Assembly (NCBI RefSeq): GCF_001310085.1
Contig: NZ_CP012643.1
Coordinates: 3,517,501 to 3,581,500, forward strand
Length of the DNA stretch: 64,000 bases
Source: Rufibacter tibetensis
GTDB taxonomy: Bacteria; Bacteroidota; Bacteroidia; Cytophagales; Hymenobacteraceae
Reading direction: 5' to 3'
Made by a program: the position numbers and the translations under genes. Below, piece by piece: positions 33,664-43,341 of this stretch. The stretch's first letter is position 1. The number at the start of each line of letters is the position of its first letter. The notes under the pieces are model-generated. The model worked only from the letters and a program-made list of their open reading frames with translations, was not told where the DNA came from and did no database searches.

Positions 33664-33717
33664 CCTGGTTTTTGCCTTGCTATTATGAAGGAATTACTTA
33701 CTTTATAAAAAAAAGCC

Positions 33718-34053
33718 ATGACTATAAAGGTAGAAGAAGAAGCACAAACCTATATTCTGCACCTCTGCGGCGAGTTGGATGCTTCTACTTGTCTGGTGGT
33801 GGACAAAGAGATAGAGGTGGCCCTAAGTAAGCCCATAGAACAGCTATGGATTGATTGTGAGGAGCTGAATTACATCTCTTCCGCAGGGCTGGGCGTAATA
33901 ATTTCCCATCTGGGCACGTTTGAAGACAGAAACATTCACCTGGTGCTCTACGGAATGAGTGTGCACGTAAGGAATGTGTTTGAATTATTGGGGCTGCACC
34001 TGCTCATGACCATTGTTCCCTCTAAAAAAGAGGCCATTTTACAGGAAAAATAA
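33718..34053 (+). CDS. STAS-domain anti-anti-sigma-factor-like protein
   Basis: The 111-residue protein is a canonical single STAS domain: LHLCGELDASTCLVVDKEIE, LWIDCEELNYISSAGLGVII, LVLYGMSVHVRNVFELLGLH. The loop S54-S55-A56-G57-L58 keeps the phosphorylatable Ser55. It should partner with a RsbW/SpoIIAB-type kinase, but none is in the window. Probably co-transcribed with the preceding STAS gene. It may be a partner-switch input to stress regulation, or a scaffold for the PAS kinases nearby. Confidence 0.85.
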   Translation: MTIKVEEEAQTYILHLCGELDASTCLVVDKEIEVALSKPIEQLWIDCEELNYISSAGLGVIISHLGTFEDRNIHLVLYGMSVHVRNVFELLGLHLLMTIVPSKKEAILQEK

Positions 34054-34225
34054 AGCTTCCTGTCTCTCGCCAGATTTGCCCCTCCCTTATTTCTCTTAAG
34101 ACCTCCCGTTGGAATAGTATCTTTTCTGGTCCTATTTTCTAAAGATTGCTCATTTCTTTAAATAAACCCTTGCCAGCTTTGTCTGTTCCTGCCATGAAAG
34201 AAGAGAAAAGGAGATAATTATTTCC

Positions 34226-35329
34226 TTAAACCCAAATGTGCCTTCCGGTAGTTGGGGCTTCATTGGTGAAAGAACTTCTGTTAGGGTCTGCTTTTCGGTT
34301 TAAAAGAAGAGTGATGACTCTTCCGTCTTCGGGGGTGGAGGAAACGTGAATGGTGCCCTGCAGGGGTTTTACTTTGTATTGCAGAAAGGAAAGGTTCAGG
34401 TCTGAACTGCCGCCTTCTGTGGTGAAGAAAGGCGTACGTGTTCCATTGCATTCTACCCGCACTATGATTTGATGTCCTTTGTCCAGTACCTGTACCAATA
34501 CTTCTTTTACCCAGGCGTTCTGTAAGGTGCTGTTTAACAGGTCTTGCACAATGCCCAGAAGAGAGTTTTCCAGTTGGGCTTCTACGTGCTGCTCAAAACC
34601 AGACACCACACACTGCACCCATACTTTTTCTGAGGACAGTTGCTGCGCCAGGTCCTGCAAGGCCGTTCGCAGGCCATATCTTTCCACGGGCTTTGGTAGT
34701 AGCTCATACCCCAGGTTCCTGGTTTCTTTGATGGCTTCTTCCAGCATGTGATTGATGCGGGTGAGCGAAGGAGTGTGCGCCGGCTGTTTTGAAGGCGTTT
34801 TCTGCAAAAGGTCCTCTAAATTCAGCTTGGCCGCAAACAAATACTGGCCCAGGCGCTGGTGCAAGGTCTCGGTCATCAGAGCCCGTTCTTCCTGCTTTTG
34901 ATTGGGAAAGGCATTATCTGCAGTGTGCTGTTCAACAAGTAGATCCTGGACAGCGGTTTGGTGCTGACGTTCTATCTGCTGGGTAATCTCATGAAGAATC
35001 ACCAGTACACCGGCTACTTCTTCTTCAGCGCCGGTTAGGGGCACCACGTTGATTTTAAAGCGACGGTCAAGGGAAAGGCCAGGAAGAGCATAGGTGGTGA
35101 TGTGGTGGCCCTGAAACACCCGTGACAAACGAAGCTGCAGGTAACGCCTTTTCTCCTCCGGGAAAAACGAGAGCACCGATTTGCCCATGACAGTTTCCCG
35201 GTCAGTGGACATGATCTTTTCCATGGCCCTGTTCCAGGCGGTTACCTGAAACTGGGTGTCAAACGCCACAATTCCATCGGGGGTGTTTTCCAGCAAACTT
35301 CCCGAGAACTCCTTTTCCGTCATCAACAT
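34226..35329 (-). CDS. PAS protein with degenerate histidine-kinase core (pseudokinase)
   Basis: The 367-residue protein has an N-terminal PAS domain (about 8-120), a HisKA_3-like segment with a candidate His (ALMTETLHQRLGQYLFAAKL) and a C-terminal region collinear with the kinase encoded next to it. Key ATP-binding boxes are altered relative to that neighbour: N box VQDLLNSTLQNA against VQELLNNIMKHA; G1 box VECNGTRTPFF against VQDNGKGMPSN; G2 box DLNLSFLQYK against GIGLATLRSR. It therefore probably cannot bind ATP or phosphorylate, but may dimerise with, or compete with, the active kinase. It probably arose by duplication. Confidence 0.75.
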   Translation of the reverse strand: MLMTEKEFSGSLLENTPDGIVAFDTQFQVTAWNRAMEKIMSTDRETVMGKSVLSFFPEEKRRYLQLRLSRVFQGHHITTYALPGLSLDRRFKINVVPLTGAEEEVAGVLVILHEITQQIERQHQTAVQDLLVEQHTADNAFPNQKQEERALMTETLHQRLGQYLFAAKLNLEDLLQKTPSKQPAHTPSLTRINHMLEEAIKETRNLGYELLPKPVERYGLRTALQDLAQQLSSEKVWVQCVVSGFEQHVEAQLENSLLGIVQDLLNSTLQNAWVKEVLVQVLDKGHQIIVRVECNGTRTPFFTTEGGSSDLNLSFLQYKVKPLQGTIHVSSTPEDGRVITLLLNRKADPNRSSFTNEAPTTGRHIWV

Positions 35330-35856
35330 AGCTTACATCAGTTTAATCTCCATCCGCTGCTTACCAAAATAGATGCCAGTTTTGGTTTTGGGCTGAAAAT
35401 AAAGGCCGGTGGAAAAATGAGTAGATCTGGTGTGGGGGAGGTAGTTTGTATTTAAGGGCCTTAAAACCGTTTAAAGGTGGTTTGTTTGCAAAGTGGCCCA
35501 TATACGAGGAGTCAAAAATAATTTAAGCTGCGTTAGGCTTGACCGCTAATAAAGCAGAACAAGGATTTTAACGTTGCTTTGTGAAGGTGGGGGAGGGTAG
35601 TACGGGAACGCCAATCCAGCAGGACTGGCGAAACATGAATAACGAGGCTAACTAGTGTAAGGTTAAGCTGATGGAGGGCTAAGATGCTGAATTTTAATTA
35701 AAAAGGAAAAAACTAAAGGTAAATTTAGCACCAAAGCCGCCGTGCCTCTTTCACGTCTGCAACCAATTTAGAGGCAAAGCTTTATTTCTTAGAAGATTAT
35801 TTAGTCCCTTTCCGGCCCTGTTTGTAGAAAACAGGCCGGAAAGGGACTAAATAATC
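35330..35856. other. Intergenic region with palindrome
   Basis: No gene was seen in about 525 bases. A decayed palindrome lies near 35371-35410 and the strong one at 35793-35858. Confidence 0.5.
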
Positions 35857-35858
35857 TT
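35793..35858. terminator. Two-tier palindrome overlapping a stop codon
   Basis: A perfect 25-bp outer stem (35793-35817 with 35834-35858) has an inner CTGTTT/AAAACAG pair. Its right arm includes two bases of the kinase gene's stop codon (35857-35859), so the hairpin forms as translation ends. Confidence 0.75.
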
Positions 35859-38800
35859 AATGCGGAATTTCAATGGTAATGATAGTGCCGTCGCCGGGGG
35901 TGGAGTCAATCTGCATATCGCCCTGCAGGAGGCGGGCACGACTGCGGAGGGTGGCCAGGCCAATGCCTTTGGAGGCGGTACGTTCAGACCAGTTGCTGGG
36001 CATGCCCTTGCCGTTGTCCTGTACCCGCACCCGCACGGAGTTTCCTTTGTCTACCACTTGCACCAGCGCCTCAGTGGCCTCAGCGTGTTTCATGATGTTG
36101 TTCAAAAGCTCCTGCACAAACCGGAACAGGTAGGTTTCAAACTCGTAGTCTTTGGGCTCATCAAAGCCCGTGATCACGCAACGTACGGTAAAGGTGTTGG
36201 TAGAAAGACGGGTAGCCAGGTCCTTCAGGGCAGACTTCAACCCAAAATCTACCAGCACCCTTGGTATAAGCTCATGCGCCAGGGTACGGGTTTCTTTGAT
36301 GGCCTCTTCCAGGAACGTGGAGACTTTTTGCAGCGGGGCTGTATTGTTTTCCTTGTCTGAGAGGTCAATCTGAATGTCTTCCAGGTTCAGTTTGGCGGCA
36401 TACAGGAGCTGGGCCAGGCTGTTGTGCAGGGCTTCGGCAATGCGTTTACGTTCTTCGTTCTGGGTAGTGATAATGGCGTCCATCACATTTTTTTGCTGCG
36501 CCAGTTTCTGCTGAGTTTCCTCTTTTTGCCGCAATCTTTGGGCAGTAGTATCACGCACGGTACCCAGAATACCCGTCACTTCTTGTTTCGTGCCCAGAAT
36601 AGGGGTGAGGTTCACCTCAAAGGAACGGTGTTCGGGAAGGAAGGGAAGCTTATACATGGTCACCTGTTCGCCGGCCAGCACACGTTTAAGGCTCTGCAGA
36701 AACCGGTGCCTGCTTTTGGAGGGAACAATACACTGAATTGGATGCCCTACTACTTTATGGCGGTCCAAAGAAGACGATTCCTCTACGGCCTTGTTCCAGG
36801 TGGTTACGGTCAGGCTTTGGTCCAGAGCAAAAATACCGTTGTTGTGGGTTTCCAGCAGGTTGTCTGAGAACTCTTTGGCGTGGGTAAGGTCGTTCTGGGC
36901 TTCTTTGAGCTCCGTAATGTCAATGGCAAACGCAATGGCTACGTTGTGTTCCTGGTTTAGAAAACCATAATTCTGGAAATGAACTTCCTGGCCCTGGTAG
37001 CGGAACGAAGAAGGGAACGTTTTCACCTCTCCGTTCAGGATATCATCTATGTTGTCTTTAAGGCCCCGGTACATATCAAAGACACTTTTCCCTTTGTTGG
37101 CATTGTCTTCCAGACCCAGCTTGCGCAACCCTCTCCCTTTCATCTCCAGGAAAACACCTTTTCTGTCTATCACAGCTAGCACCAGGGGCAAGTGATGAAG
37201 CAACTGGTCTAAAAGCATGGTGCGGTAGCGGGCTTCTTCTTCGGCCTGTTTTTGCTCGGTAATGTCCAGGCAGAAACCAATGGCTTCACCGGTATGGGTG
37301 TCCTGGAAGAGGTACACCTGTTTGTATACTTTCTGGCCTTCCACATTGAATTCTGCCAGGGTGGTGATTCTGTGCCCCTGCAGGGCCAGCTGTATCTGCT
37401 GGTCTAGCTCCGGGTGGAGATCAGCGAAGCCATTGCCCACCATCTGCTGTTCTTCCAGACCCAACGCATTCAGCCCCGCTCCCCTTGACTCCAGCACCAG
37501 GCCGTCTTTGCCGATGCGCCAAAGCGTAACGGGCAGGTTTTGCAGAATGGAGGCCACGGTCTCATTGAGTTGCAGGAGCTCGCGGTCTTTCTGGTTTTTC
37601 TCCGTTAGGTCAGTGGCAATGCCTACCAACTGGATAGGCCTGCCCGAAGTGCCGCGTTTAAAGACCGTTTCCCGGAACATGATGTCACGCCAGGAGCCGT
37701 CTTTGGCTTTGACGCGCACCTGCACCGAGAGGAACTCGCCGTCTTTGGTTTCTGCAAACCGGTTGCCACGGTCCAGGAGCAGGTGGGCATCCTCGGGGTG
37801 GTAGAGGGTGTCCAGCAGCTCACGGGGGTGCCCCTTAATGTCTGCCGGGGTGTAGCCGAGAAAGGCCAGGAAATCACGGTTGTTGTAGATGTTGCGGCCC
37901 AGGATCAGGTCTTCTACATACAGGAAATCAGGCAGGGCTTCGGCGGTCTTTTTGACTAGCAACTGGCTTTCCTGGAGTTTCTCATTGGCAATGCGCTGCT
38001 GCGTGACGTCTTCAAAGGTGAGTACAAAGCCATCATCCAGTTTCACGGCCACGCAGTTAAGCCACCGTTCTGACCTTCCTTTGGGAAAATGGGCAGTAAA
38101 CGTAGCAGGTTCGCCGTTGTCTACCACGTTCAGGAACGTGAAGAAGTGCCCGTCTGTGAGCATGCTGGGCATGATCTCCGTCAGGCGGCTGCGGCGTAGT
38201 TGCTCCAGGGTGTAATCCAGAAACAGCTCGGCGGTTCGGTTCAGCATCACCCACTCAAAATCAAGCAGGGTTCCATCGCTGTCGCGGATGGCTTTAAAAA
38301 CCTGAATGCCGTTGAGTGAGGAGTTGAACACCGCAGACAGCAAAGCTTCTTTGTTGGAGAGTTCCAGGTGGGCGGTTTTACGCTCGGTTACGTCTAGGAA
38401 GGCAATGCGGCATTGATCGGTGTCATTTTCGCGGCGCAGCAGCATGCCCTCCAACTGGGCGTAGAAAACGGTGCCTTTGCTGGAGAGTACTTCCAGTTCT
38501 ACGGTCTGGGCCGCTTCAGAAAGCAGCACTTTTCTGAAAAAGCCATAATAAGCGTCCAGGCTGTCCTGGTGCACAAACTGGCTGAAACGCCGGGCCATCA
38601 GTTGGTCTCTGGAAGCAGCCAGCAGTTCTGTTCCCTTGGCGTTGGCTTCTTCTATGATCCCGTGCTCGTCTAAGGTCACGTACCCAAACGGCGAGTGCTG
38701 ATACAAATGGAGGTACTTGGCCCGCTCGGCTTCCAGCTCCTGGGTGGCCAGTTGCAGCTGGTGGTTCTGCATCTCCAGTTCTACCTGGTGAATCTGCAGT

Positions 38801-38943
38801 TCCTGGATCAGCAGGCGTACCTCATGCATGGACATGTTCTGCACATCGGCCGCAGAAATGGGCTTTTGCAGTTTCTCTGCTTCCTGCCGCAGCAGGGAGA
38901 AGTCATGGTGCCTATCAGTAGATTGTTTGGTCTCGTCACTCAT
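35857..38943 (-). CDS. Six-PAS sensor histidine kinase (HisKA_3 type)
   Basis: The 1028-residue cytoplasmic protein begins with a coiled segment (1-75) followed by about six PAS modules (roughly 75-195, 200-320, 325-455, 460-575, 580-690, 695-815). The kinase core has NEERKRIAEALHNSLAQLLY (acceptor His), an N box VQELLNNIMKHAEAT, G1 DNGKGMP and G2 KGIGLATLRSRA, all intact. No transmembrane helix is evident, so signals should be internal: redox, ligand or light, depending on PAS cofactors that cannot be read here. It lies 58 bp downstream of the CheB-CheR-PAS gene and is probably co-transcribed. The likely partner is the NarL-type regulator at 32385. Confidence 0.9.
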   Translation of the reverse strand: MSDETKQSTDRHHDFSLLRQEAEKLQKPISAADVQNMSMHEVRLLIQELQIHQVELEMQNHQLQLATQELEAERAKYLHLYQHSPFGYVTLDEHGIIEEANAKGTELLAASRDQLMARRFSQFVHQDSLDAYYGFFRKVLLSEAAQTVELEVLSSKGTVFYAQLEGMLLRRENDTDQCRIAFLDVTERKTAHLELSNKEALLSAVFNSSLNGIQVFKAIRDSDGTLLDFEWVMLNRTAELFLDYTLEQLRRSRLTEIMPSMLTDGHFFTFLNVVDNGEPATFTAHFPKGRSERWLNCVAVKLDDGFVLTFEDVTQQRIANEKLQESQLLVKKTAEALPDFLYVEDLILGRNIYNNRDFLAFLGYTPADIKGHPRELLDTLYHPEDAHLLLDRGNRFAETKDGEFLSVQVRVKAKDGSWRDIMFRETVFKRGTSGRPIQLVGIATDLTEKNQKDRELLQLNETVASILQNLPVTLWRIGKDGLVLESRGAGLNALGLEEQQMVGNGFADLHPELDQQIQLALQGHRITTLAEFNVEGQKVYKQVYLFQDTHTGEAIGFCLDITEQKQAEEEARYRTMLLDQLLHHLPLVLAVIDRKGVFLEMKGRGLRKLGLEDNANKGKSVFDMYRGLKDNIDDILNGEVKTFPSSFRYQGQEVHFQNYGFLNQEHNVAIAFAIDITELKEAQNDLTHAKEFSDNLLETHNNGIFALDQSLTVTTWNKAVEESSSLDRHKVVGHPIQCIVPSKSRHRFLQSLKRVLAGEQVTMYKLPFLPEHRSFEVNLTPILGTKQEVTGILGTVRDTTAQRLRQKEETQQKLAQQKNVMDAIITTQNEERKRIAEALHNSLAQLLYAAKLNLEDIQIDLSDKENNTAPLQKVSTFLEEAIKETRTLAHELIPRVLVDFGLKSALKDLATRLSTNTFTVRCVITGFDEPKDYEFETYLFRFVQELLNNIMKHAEATEALVQVVDKGNSVRVRVQDNGKGMPSNWSERTASKGIGLATLRSRARLLQGDMQIDSTPGDGTIITIEIPH

Positions 38944-39001
38944 AACGGGATGAAGTAAGCGTCAAATTAACAGAGGGTATTAGCCTGCCCTTTCTCTCTC
39001 T

Positions 39002-41986
39002 CTATCTCTCAAATACCTCCATGGCCAGCAGAATCTTGAACGGTTTATTTTCCGTTTGCTCTACCCGGCGCGTGTTCAGAATCATTCTGCGGTACCCCAG
39101 TACCGGGAATTCATGTTCCAGCTCTTCGTTCACTACCTCAGTGCCTTCTTTCACTACCTGGTTCATGAGGGTTCTCAGCCTTGGAATATCCCATTGGCCA
39201 TTGCCCAGATGGTACAGCCACTGGCCTTTCAACTGCTCTGGAATGAGCTGGAACGTTTGCGCGAAGGCGTTGCTGGTGCTTTCTACCCGCAGTTGCCCGT
39301 CCAGCACCACCAGCGGTTGCTGAATGATGTCTATGATGTTGGCCGCGTACAGGCTGGTGGCCGCCACGCTGGCTTCCAGGTTCTTGAAGTTAGTGATGTT
39401 GGTGAAGGTCACTACCGCGCCGTCAATGAAGTTGTCTGCGGTACGGTAGGGAAGCACCCGCATAGAGTACCAGTGCTGCTCATCTTTGGTTTGCAGGTGC
39501 ACCTCTTTGCTGCGCAGGCGGTCCAGGACTTCCTTTACGTCATCTTCAATGTTCTGGTACTTCAGGTTAGAGGCAATGTGGGTGAGCGAGCGCCCTATGT
39601 CTGCCCTGATGAGGTTGAAGATCTGGGTGGCCTGCGGGGTAAAGTTTTTAATGTTGAGCTGGTTGTCCAGGAAAATGGTGGCAATCTCGGTGCTGTCCAA
39701 CAGGTTCTTCATGTCATTGTTGGAATTGGTCAGCTCCTCGGTCTTGGTCTGGTACTGGAGGTTGATGGTCATGAGTTCCTCGTTCAGAGACTGCATCTCC
39801 TCTTTGTTCGTCATAGACTCTTCATTGGTGCTTTGCAGCTCTTCATTGGCGCTCTGCAGTTCTTCATTGGTAGATTTAAGCTCTTCCAGGGAGGAGTTCA
39901 TTTCTTCAATGGTGCTTTGCAGGCGCTGTTTGGTGTAGAGCAGTTCTTTTTCCAGCTCAGAAATGCGGGCATCTTTCAGCGAAGATTCCTCCAGCGTGTC
40001 TTTGCGCCCTTTGCGTGGCCTGGGAGTGGGCATGTCTTCAAAGGCCACCATGAGCATGCCTTTTACCTGGTCAGGCTCCTGCAGGGGCGTCACGGTTAGT
40101 TTCACGTGTTGGGTGCCGTGGTCTGTTTGCACCGGTATGTTTTCACCCACCACTCTTTCCTGCAGCACGGCCGCCCGGCTCACCAGGTTGTTTAATTCAA
40201 AGGTGAGGCCTTCACGGGCCATGTCAAACACGTTGAGGGTGGCCTGGCCCTGGGCGGGCTCAAGGTATTTGCCGGTGCGCCCGTGTATGTAGAAAATATC
40301 GCCGGAGGCATTCACAATTAAAGTGGGCGGCGCAAAGTGATGGAGCATGACGCGTTGCACCACCCGGCTCATGGTAGTATCTTTTTTTGCCGCAGCCTGC
40401 GGTTCTGGATTAGCTTTCACTTGTTCAACAGAGGTAAAGGTGAAGGGGAATTCTGACAGGCGCGTCAACGGGATGGAGGTGTCATCGCGGCGGGAGATTT
40501 TCCATTTAGTGTCAAGGGTAGTAAACATGTCTGGGAAGCCGGACAGGGTCTCTGAAGAACCTAAAAACAGCAACCCGTTAGGGTTAAGCGAGTAGTGGAA
40601 CACCGGAAACAGCTTCTTCTGCAGCTCTGAGGACAGGTAGATGAGCAGGTTGCGGCACGTGAGTAAATCCAGTCTGGTAAAAGGAGCGTCGCGGTTGAGG
40701 TTGTGCACGGCAAACACCACCTGATCGCGCAGCTCTTTTTTGACATAATAGTGGGTGTCAATTTTGGTGAAATAGCGTCTCAGGCGCTCCGGCGACACAT
40801 CAGCGGTGATGTTTTCCTGGTAGCTGGCGGCGCGGGCGCGGTGAATAGCCTCGGGGTCAATGTCTGTGGCAAATACCTGAAGTTTGAGGTGCTTGCCCAT
40901 TTTTTCAATGGTCTCCAGCAACAGAATGGCAATGGAATAAGCTTCTTCGCCGGTAGAGCAACCCGCCACCCACACGCGTACAAAGTCGCCGTCTCGTTTA
41001 TGTTGAAGCATTTCTGGCAGGTATCTCTCCTGCAGCAACGCAAAGGCCTCTGTATCTCTGAAAAACTTGGTTACGCCAATGAGCAGTTCCTTGAAAAGCT
41101 GTTCCACTTCATGGGGGTGGTCCTGCAGGTACTGCACGTACTCAGAAAACTGAATGATGTTGTGGCTGTTCATGCGCCGCTCAATGCGCCTGAAAATGGT
41201 GTTGCGCTTGTAGAGCGAGAAGTCATGGCCCGTCTTGTTGTGGATGAGCGTAAAAACCTTCTGCAGCATTTGGGTAGACTTGTGCGCCTCTACCATGGTC
41301 TTGCTCTTGAGGGGCGGCATGTGCGCGTAGGTCAGCAGCTTTTTGGGCATTTCCTCTACGGGCAGCACATAATCTACAAACTCAGTTTTAATGGCGTTGC
41401 GGGGCATGGCGTCAAAGCGGGCGGTGGCAGGGTCCTGTACCATCACCATCCCGAAGTTCTCCATAATCATTTTCACGCCCAGGGCTCCATCTGCGCCCAT
41501 GCCTGAGAGAATGGCCCCAATAGCGTGCTCACGGCGGTTCACGGCCAAACTCTGGAAAAAGAAGTCAATGGGCATGCGCTGGCCATTGGGTTGCTCCGGT
41601 TCGTGCAGCCTAAAGCGGCCTCTTTCCAGGGAGGTTTCTTTGTTGGCGGGCACCACGTACACGTGCTCTGGTTCTACCGTCATGCCGTCTTTGATTTGCA
41701 CCACGGGCAGGTTGGTGTAGCGTTTGATGATCTCAGTCATCATGCCTTTCTGGGTAGGGTCCAGGTGAGGCACTACCACGTACGCCATGCCCGTGTTTGA
41801 GGGCAGGTGCTGGAAAAAGGACTCAAACCCTTCCAATGAACCCGCCGATCCGCCCAGGGCCACAATCTGAAACTCGTGGTTGGGTTTGTCTGGCGGAATG
41901 ATTTCTTTTTGGGGTGCATTCAGCACGGGGTTATCAGACCTTGTGGTAGCAGGAGCCGCCTGGTGGTCTGTTTCTGTTCTCTCCAT
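39002..41986 (-). CDS. CheB-CheR-PAS fusion protein
   Basis: The 994-residue protein has an N-terminal CheB methylesterase domain (about 40-225; GGSAGS with Ser47, VVPHLDPTQKG, GMGADGALG), then a CheR N-terminal helix bundle and methyltransferase (about 245-500; VWVAGCSTGEEAYSIAI for SAM, LTCRNLLIYL), a middle domain, a long coiled coil rich in EEL-S/T-NEELQS repeats (about 660-740) and two PAS domains. Unlike many relatives it has no histidine-kinase domain at the end; that function is in the next gene. Such proteins are thought to link glutamate methylation chemistry to PAS signalling, in a non-chemotaxis setting here since no receptors are present. Confidence 0.9.
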   Translation of the reverse strand: MERTETDHQAAPATTRSDNPVLNAPQKEIIPPDKPNHEFQIVALGGSAGSLEGFESFFQHLPSNTGMAYVVVPHLDPTQKGMMTEIIKRYTNLPVVQIKDGMTVEPEHVYVVPANKETSLERGRFRLHEPEQPNGQRMPIDFFFQSLAVNRREHAIGAILSGMGADGALGVKMIMENFGMVMVQDPATARFDAMPRNAIKTEFVDYVLPVEEMPKKLLTYAHMPPLKSKTMVEAHKSTQMLQKVFTLIHNKTGHDFSLYKRNTIFRRIERRMNSHNIIQFSEYVQYLQDHPHEVEQLFKELLIGVTKFFRDTEAFALLQERYLPEMLQHKRDGDFVRVWVAGCSTGEEAYSIAILLLETIEKMGKHLKLQVFATDIDPEAIHRARAASYQENITADVSPERLRRYFTKIDTHYYVKKELRDQVVFAVHNLNRDAPFTRLDLLTCRNLLIYLSSELQKKLFPVFHYSLNPNGLLFLGSSETLSGFPDMFTTLDTKWKISRRDDTSIPLTRLSEFPFTFTSVEQVKANPEPQAAAKKDTTMSRVVQRVMLHHFAPPTLIVNASGDIFYIHGRTGKYLEPAQGQATLNVFDMAREGLTFELNNLVSRAAVLQERVVGENIPVQTDHGTQHVKLTVTPLQEPDQVKGMLMVAFEDMPTPRPRKGRKDTLEESSLKDARISELEKELLYTKQRLQSTIEEMNSSLEELKSTNEELQSANEELQSTNEESMTNKEEMQSLNEELMTINLQYQTKTEELTNSNNDMKNLLDSTEIATIFLDNQLNIKNFTPQATQIFNLIRADIGRSLTHIASNLKYQNIEDDVKEVLDRLRSKEVHLQTKDEQHWYSMRVLPYRTADNFIDGAVVTFTNITNFKNLEASVAATSLYAANIIDIIQQPLVVLDGQLRVESTSNAFAQTFQLIPEQLKGQWLYHLGNGQWDIPRLRTLMNQVVKEGTEVVNEELEHEFPVLGYRRMILNTRRVEQTENKPFKILLAMEVFER

Positions 41987-42288
41987 AAAAGTTGTACGTA
42001 ATCTGAAGCGGCTGGTCTCTAAGTAGTTAGAAGGCTCTGGTGTTTCGCTTCCGGCGTAAGGCAGCCATTGTACCGTCTAACTTCCTAAAAGGTCCTGCCG
42101 CAGTTCTACAAGGTACAATAAATCCGCCTCAAACCTCTCTTTAGAGACTCTTCCCTTTTTAGAAACCGCACTAATACGGACAGGGCAACAGGACAATTAC
42201 GAACCAAAAGAGAAAACCGCAACTACGCACAAAAATTGGCTTTTTTGCCGTTTTGCGCGTAGTACCTCAAAAGACAACCTAAACCTTC

Positions 42289-43341
42289 ATGAAACTTCCT
42301 CACCACGATATCATTGTGATTGGTACGTCTGCCGGTGGCATGGCCGTTCTTTGTGAGCTGATGGACCAATTACCCGCCGATTTACCAGCCTCTATTTTTA
42401 TAGTGCAGCACCTGGCCAGAAATTCTAATTCTGATGTGCTGGTAGAGCGCTTGAACAAAACGTCAAAGCTCACCTGCCACGTAGCAGAGCATGAATTAAC
42501 CATTGAGCAGGGGCACGTGTACTTTGTGCCGCAAGACCACCACCTGCTGCTGCAGAAAGGCCGCATGCTGGTGACCAAAGGCCCCCGTGAGAACCTGTTT
42601 CGCCCCGCCATCGATCCGCTGTTCCGGTCGGCGGCGGCGGCTTACGGTCCGCGGGTGATCGGCATTGTGCTCACCGGTATGCTGCAAGACGGCACCGTGG
42701 GCATGGAAATGATCAAACGCGCCGGAGGTATTACGATGGTGCAGAAGCCTGAAGAAGCCGAGTACCCCGACATGCCCCAGAGCGTCTTGAATGAGATTGA
42801 GGTAGATTACGTGGTCACCATAGCTGAAATGGGCGAATTGCTGCAGGAACTGGTGTTTGTGCCCGCCTCCGCCACGGCCGAGATCCCCGAAGACATTGCC
42901 TACGAAGCTTCCATTGCTGAACGCCTCATGCTGGACACCGGCAACGGCGAAATTGAAGACACTGAACTCATGGGGCCCCGTTCCAATTTCTCGTGCCCCA
43001 GCTGTGGCGGCGCGTTGTGGGAAGTAAACAAAGGTAACGTGGTGCATTACCGGTGCCACGTTGGGCACTCCTTCACCCCAGACGCCTACCTCAACGCCAA
43101 CGTAGAATCCATTGAAGAAACCCTCTGGATTGCCTTGCGCATGCTGGAGGAGCGCCGCACCATGCTCAGCGCCATGGCCGAACAGGACCGCCGCAAAGGC
43201 CACAACCACTGGTCAGAAGCGCAGGAGGAACGCGCCAATGAATTGAAACTGCACATTGCCCGCATCCGGCAGCTGCTCATGGCCAATGCCAACGCCAAGC
43301 ACCGCTATGACTTGGATGGCGGAGAAAGAGAAGTAGGCTGA
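42289..43341 (+). CDS. CheB-type methylesterase with C-terminal zinc ribbon
   Basis: The 350-residue protein has a stand-alone CheB catalytic domain: IGTSAGGMAVL with Ser14, FIVQHLARNSNSD and GIVLTGMLQDGTVGMEMIKR, with no receiver domain. After about residue 225 come CPSCGGALWEV and YRCHVGHSF, a treble-clef or zinc-ribbon module, then a helical tail (ESIEETLWIALRMLEERRTM). This architecture is common in non-chemotaxis CheB proteins. It is divergent from the CheB-CheR fusion, so the two may share a control region of about 300 bp (41987-42288). Substrate proteins unknown. Confidence 0.9.
   Translation: MKLPHHDIIVIGTSAGGMAVLCELMDQLPADLPASIFIVQHLARNSNSDVLVERLNKTSKLTCHVAEHELTIEQGHVYFVPQDHHLLLQKGRMLVTKGPRENLFRPAIDPLFRSAAAAYGPRVIGIVLTGMLQDGTVGMEMIKRAGGITMVQKPEEAEYPDMPQSVLNEIEVDYVVTIAEMGELLQELVFVPASATAEIPEDIAYEASIAERLMLDTGNGEIEDTELMGPRSNFSCPSCGGALWEVNKGNVVHYRCHVGHSFTPDAYLNANVESIEETLWIALRMLEERRTMLSAMAEQDRRKGHNHWSEAQEERANELKLHIARIRQLLMANANAKHRYDLDGGEREVG

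Noticed and set aside
39056..40099. Long plus-strand open frame opposite the CheB-CheR-PAS gene
   Set aside because: The complementary strand encodes recognisable CheR, coiled-coil and PAS sequence; this frame is rich in Val/His/Leu typical of antisense shadows.
40703..41506. Second long plus-strand frame opposite the CheB-CheR region
   Set aside because: Shadow of conserved methylesterase and methyltransferase domains; no domain of its own.
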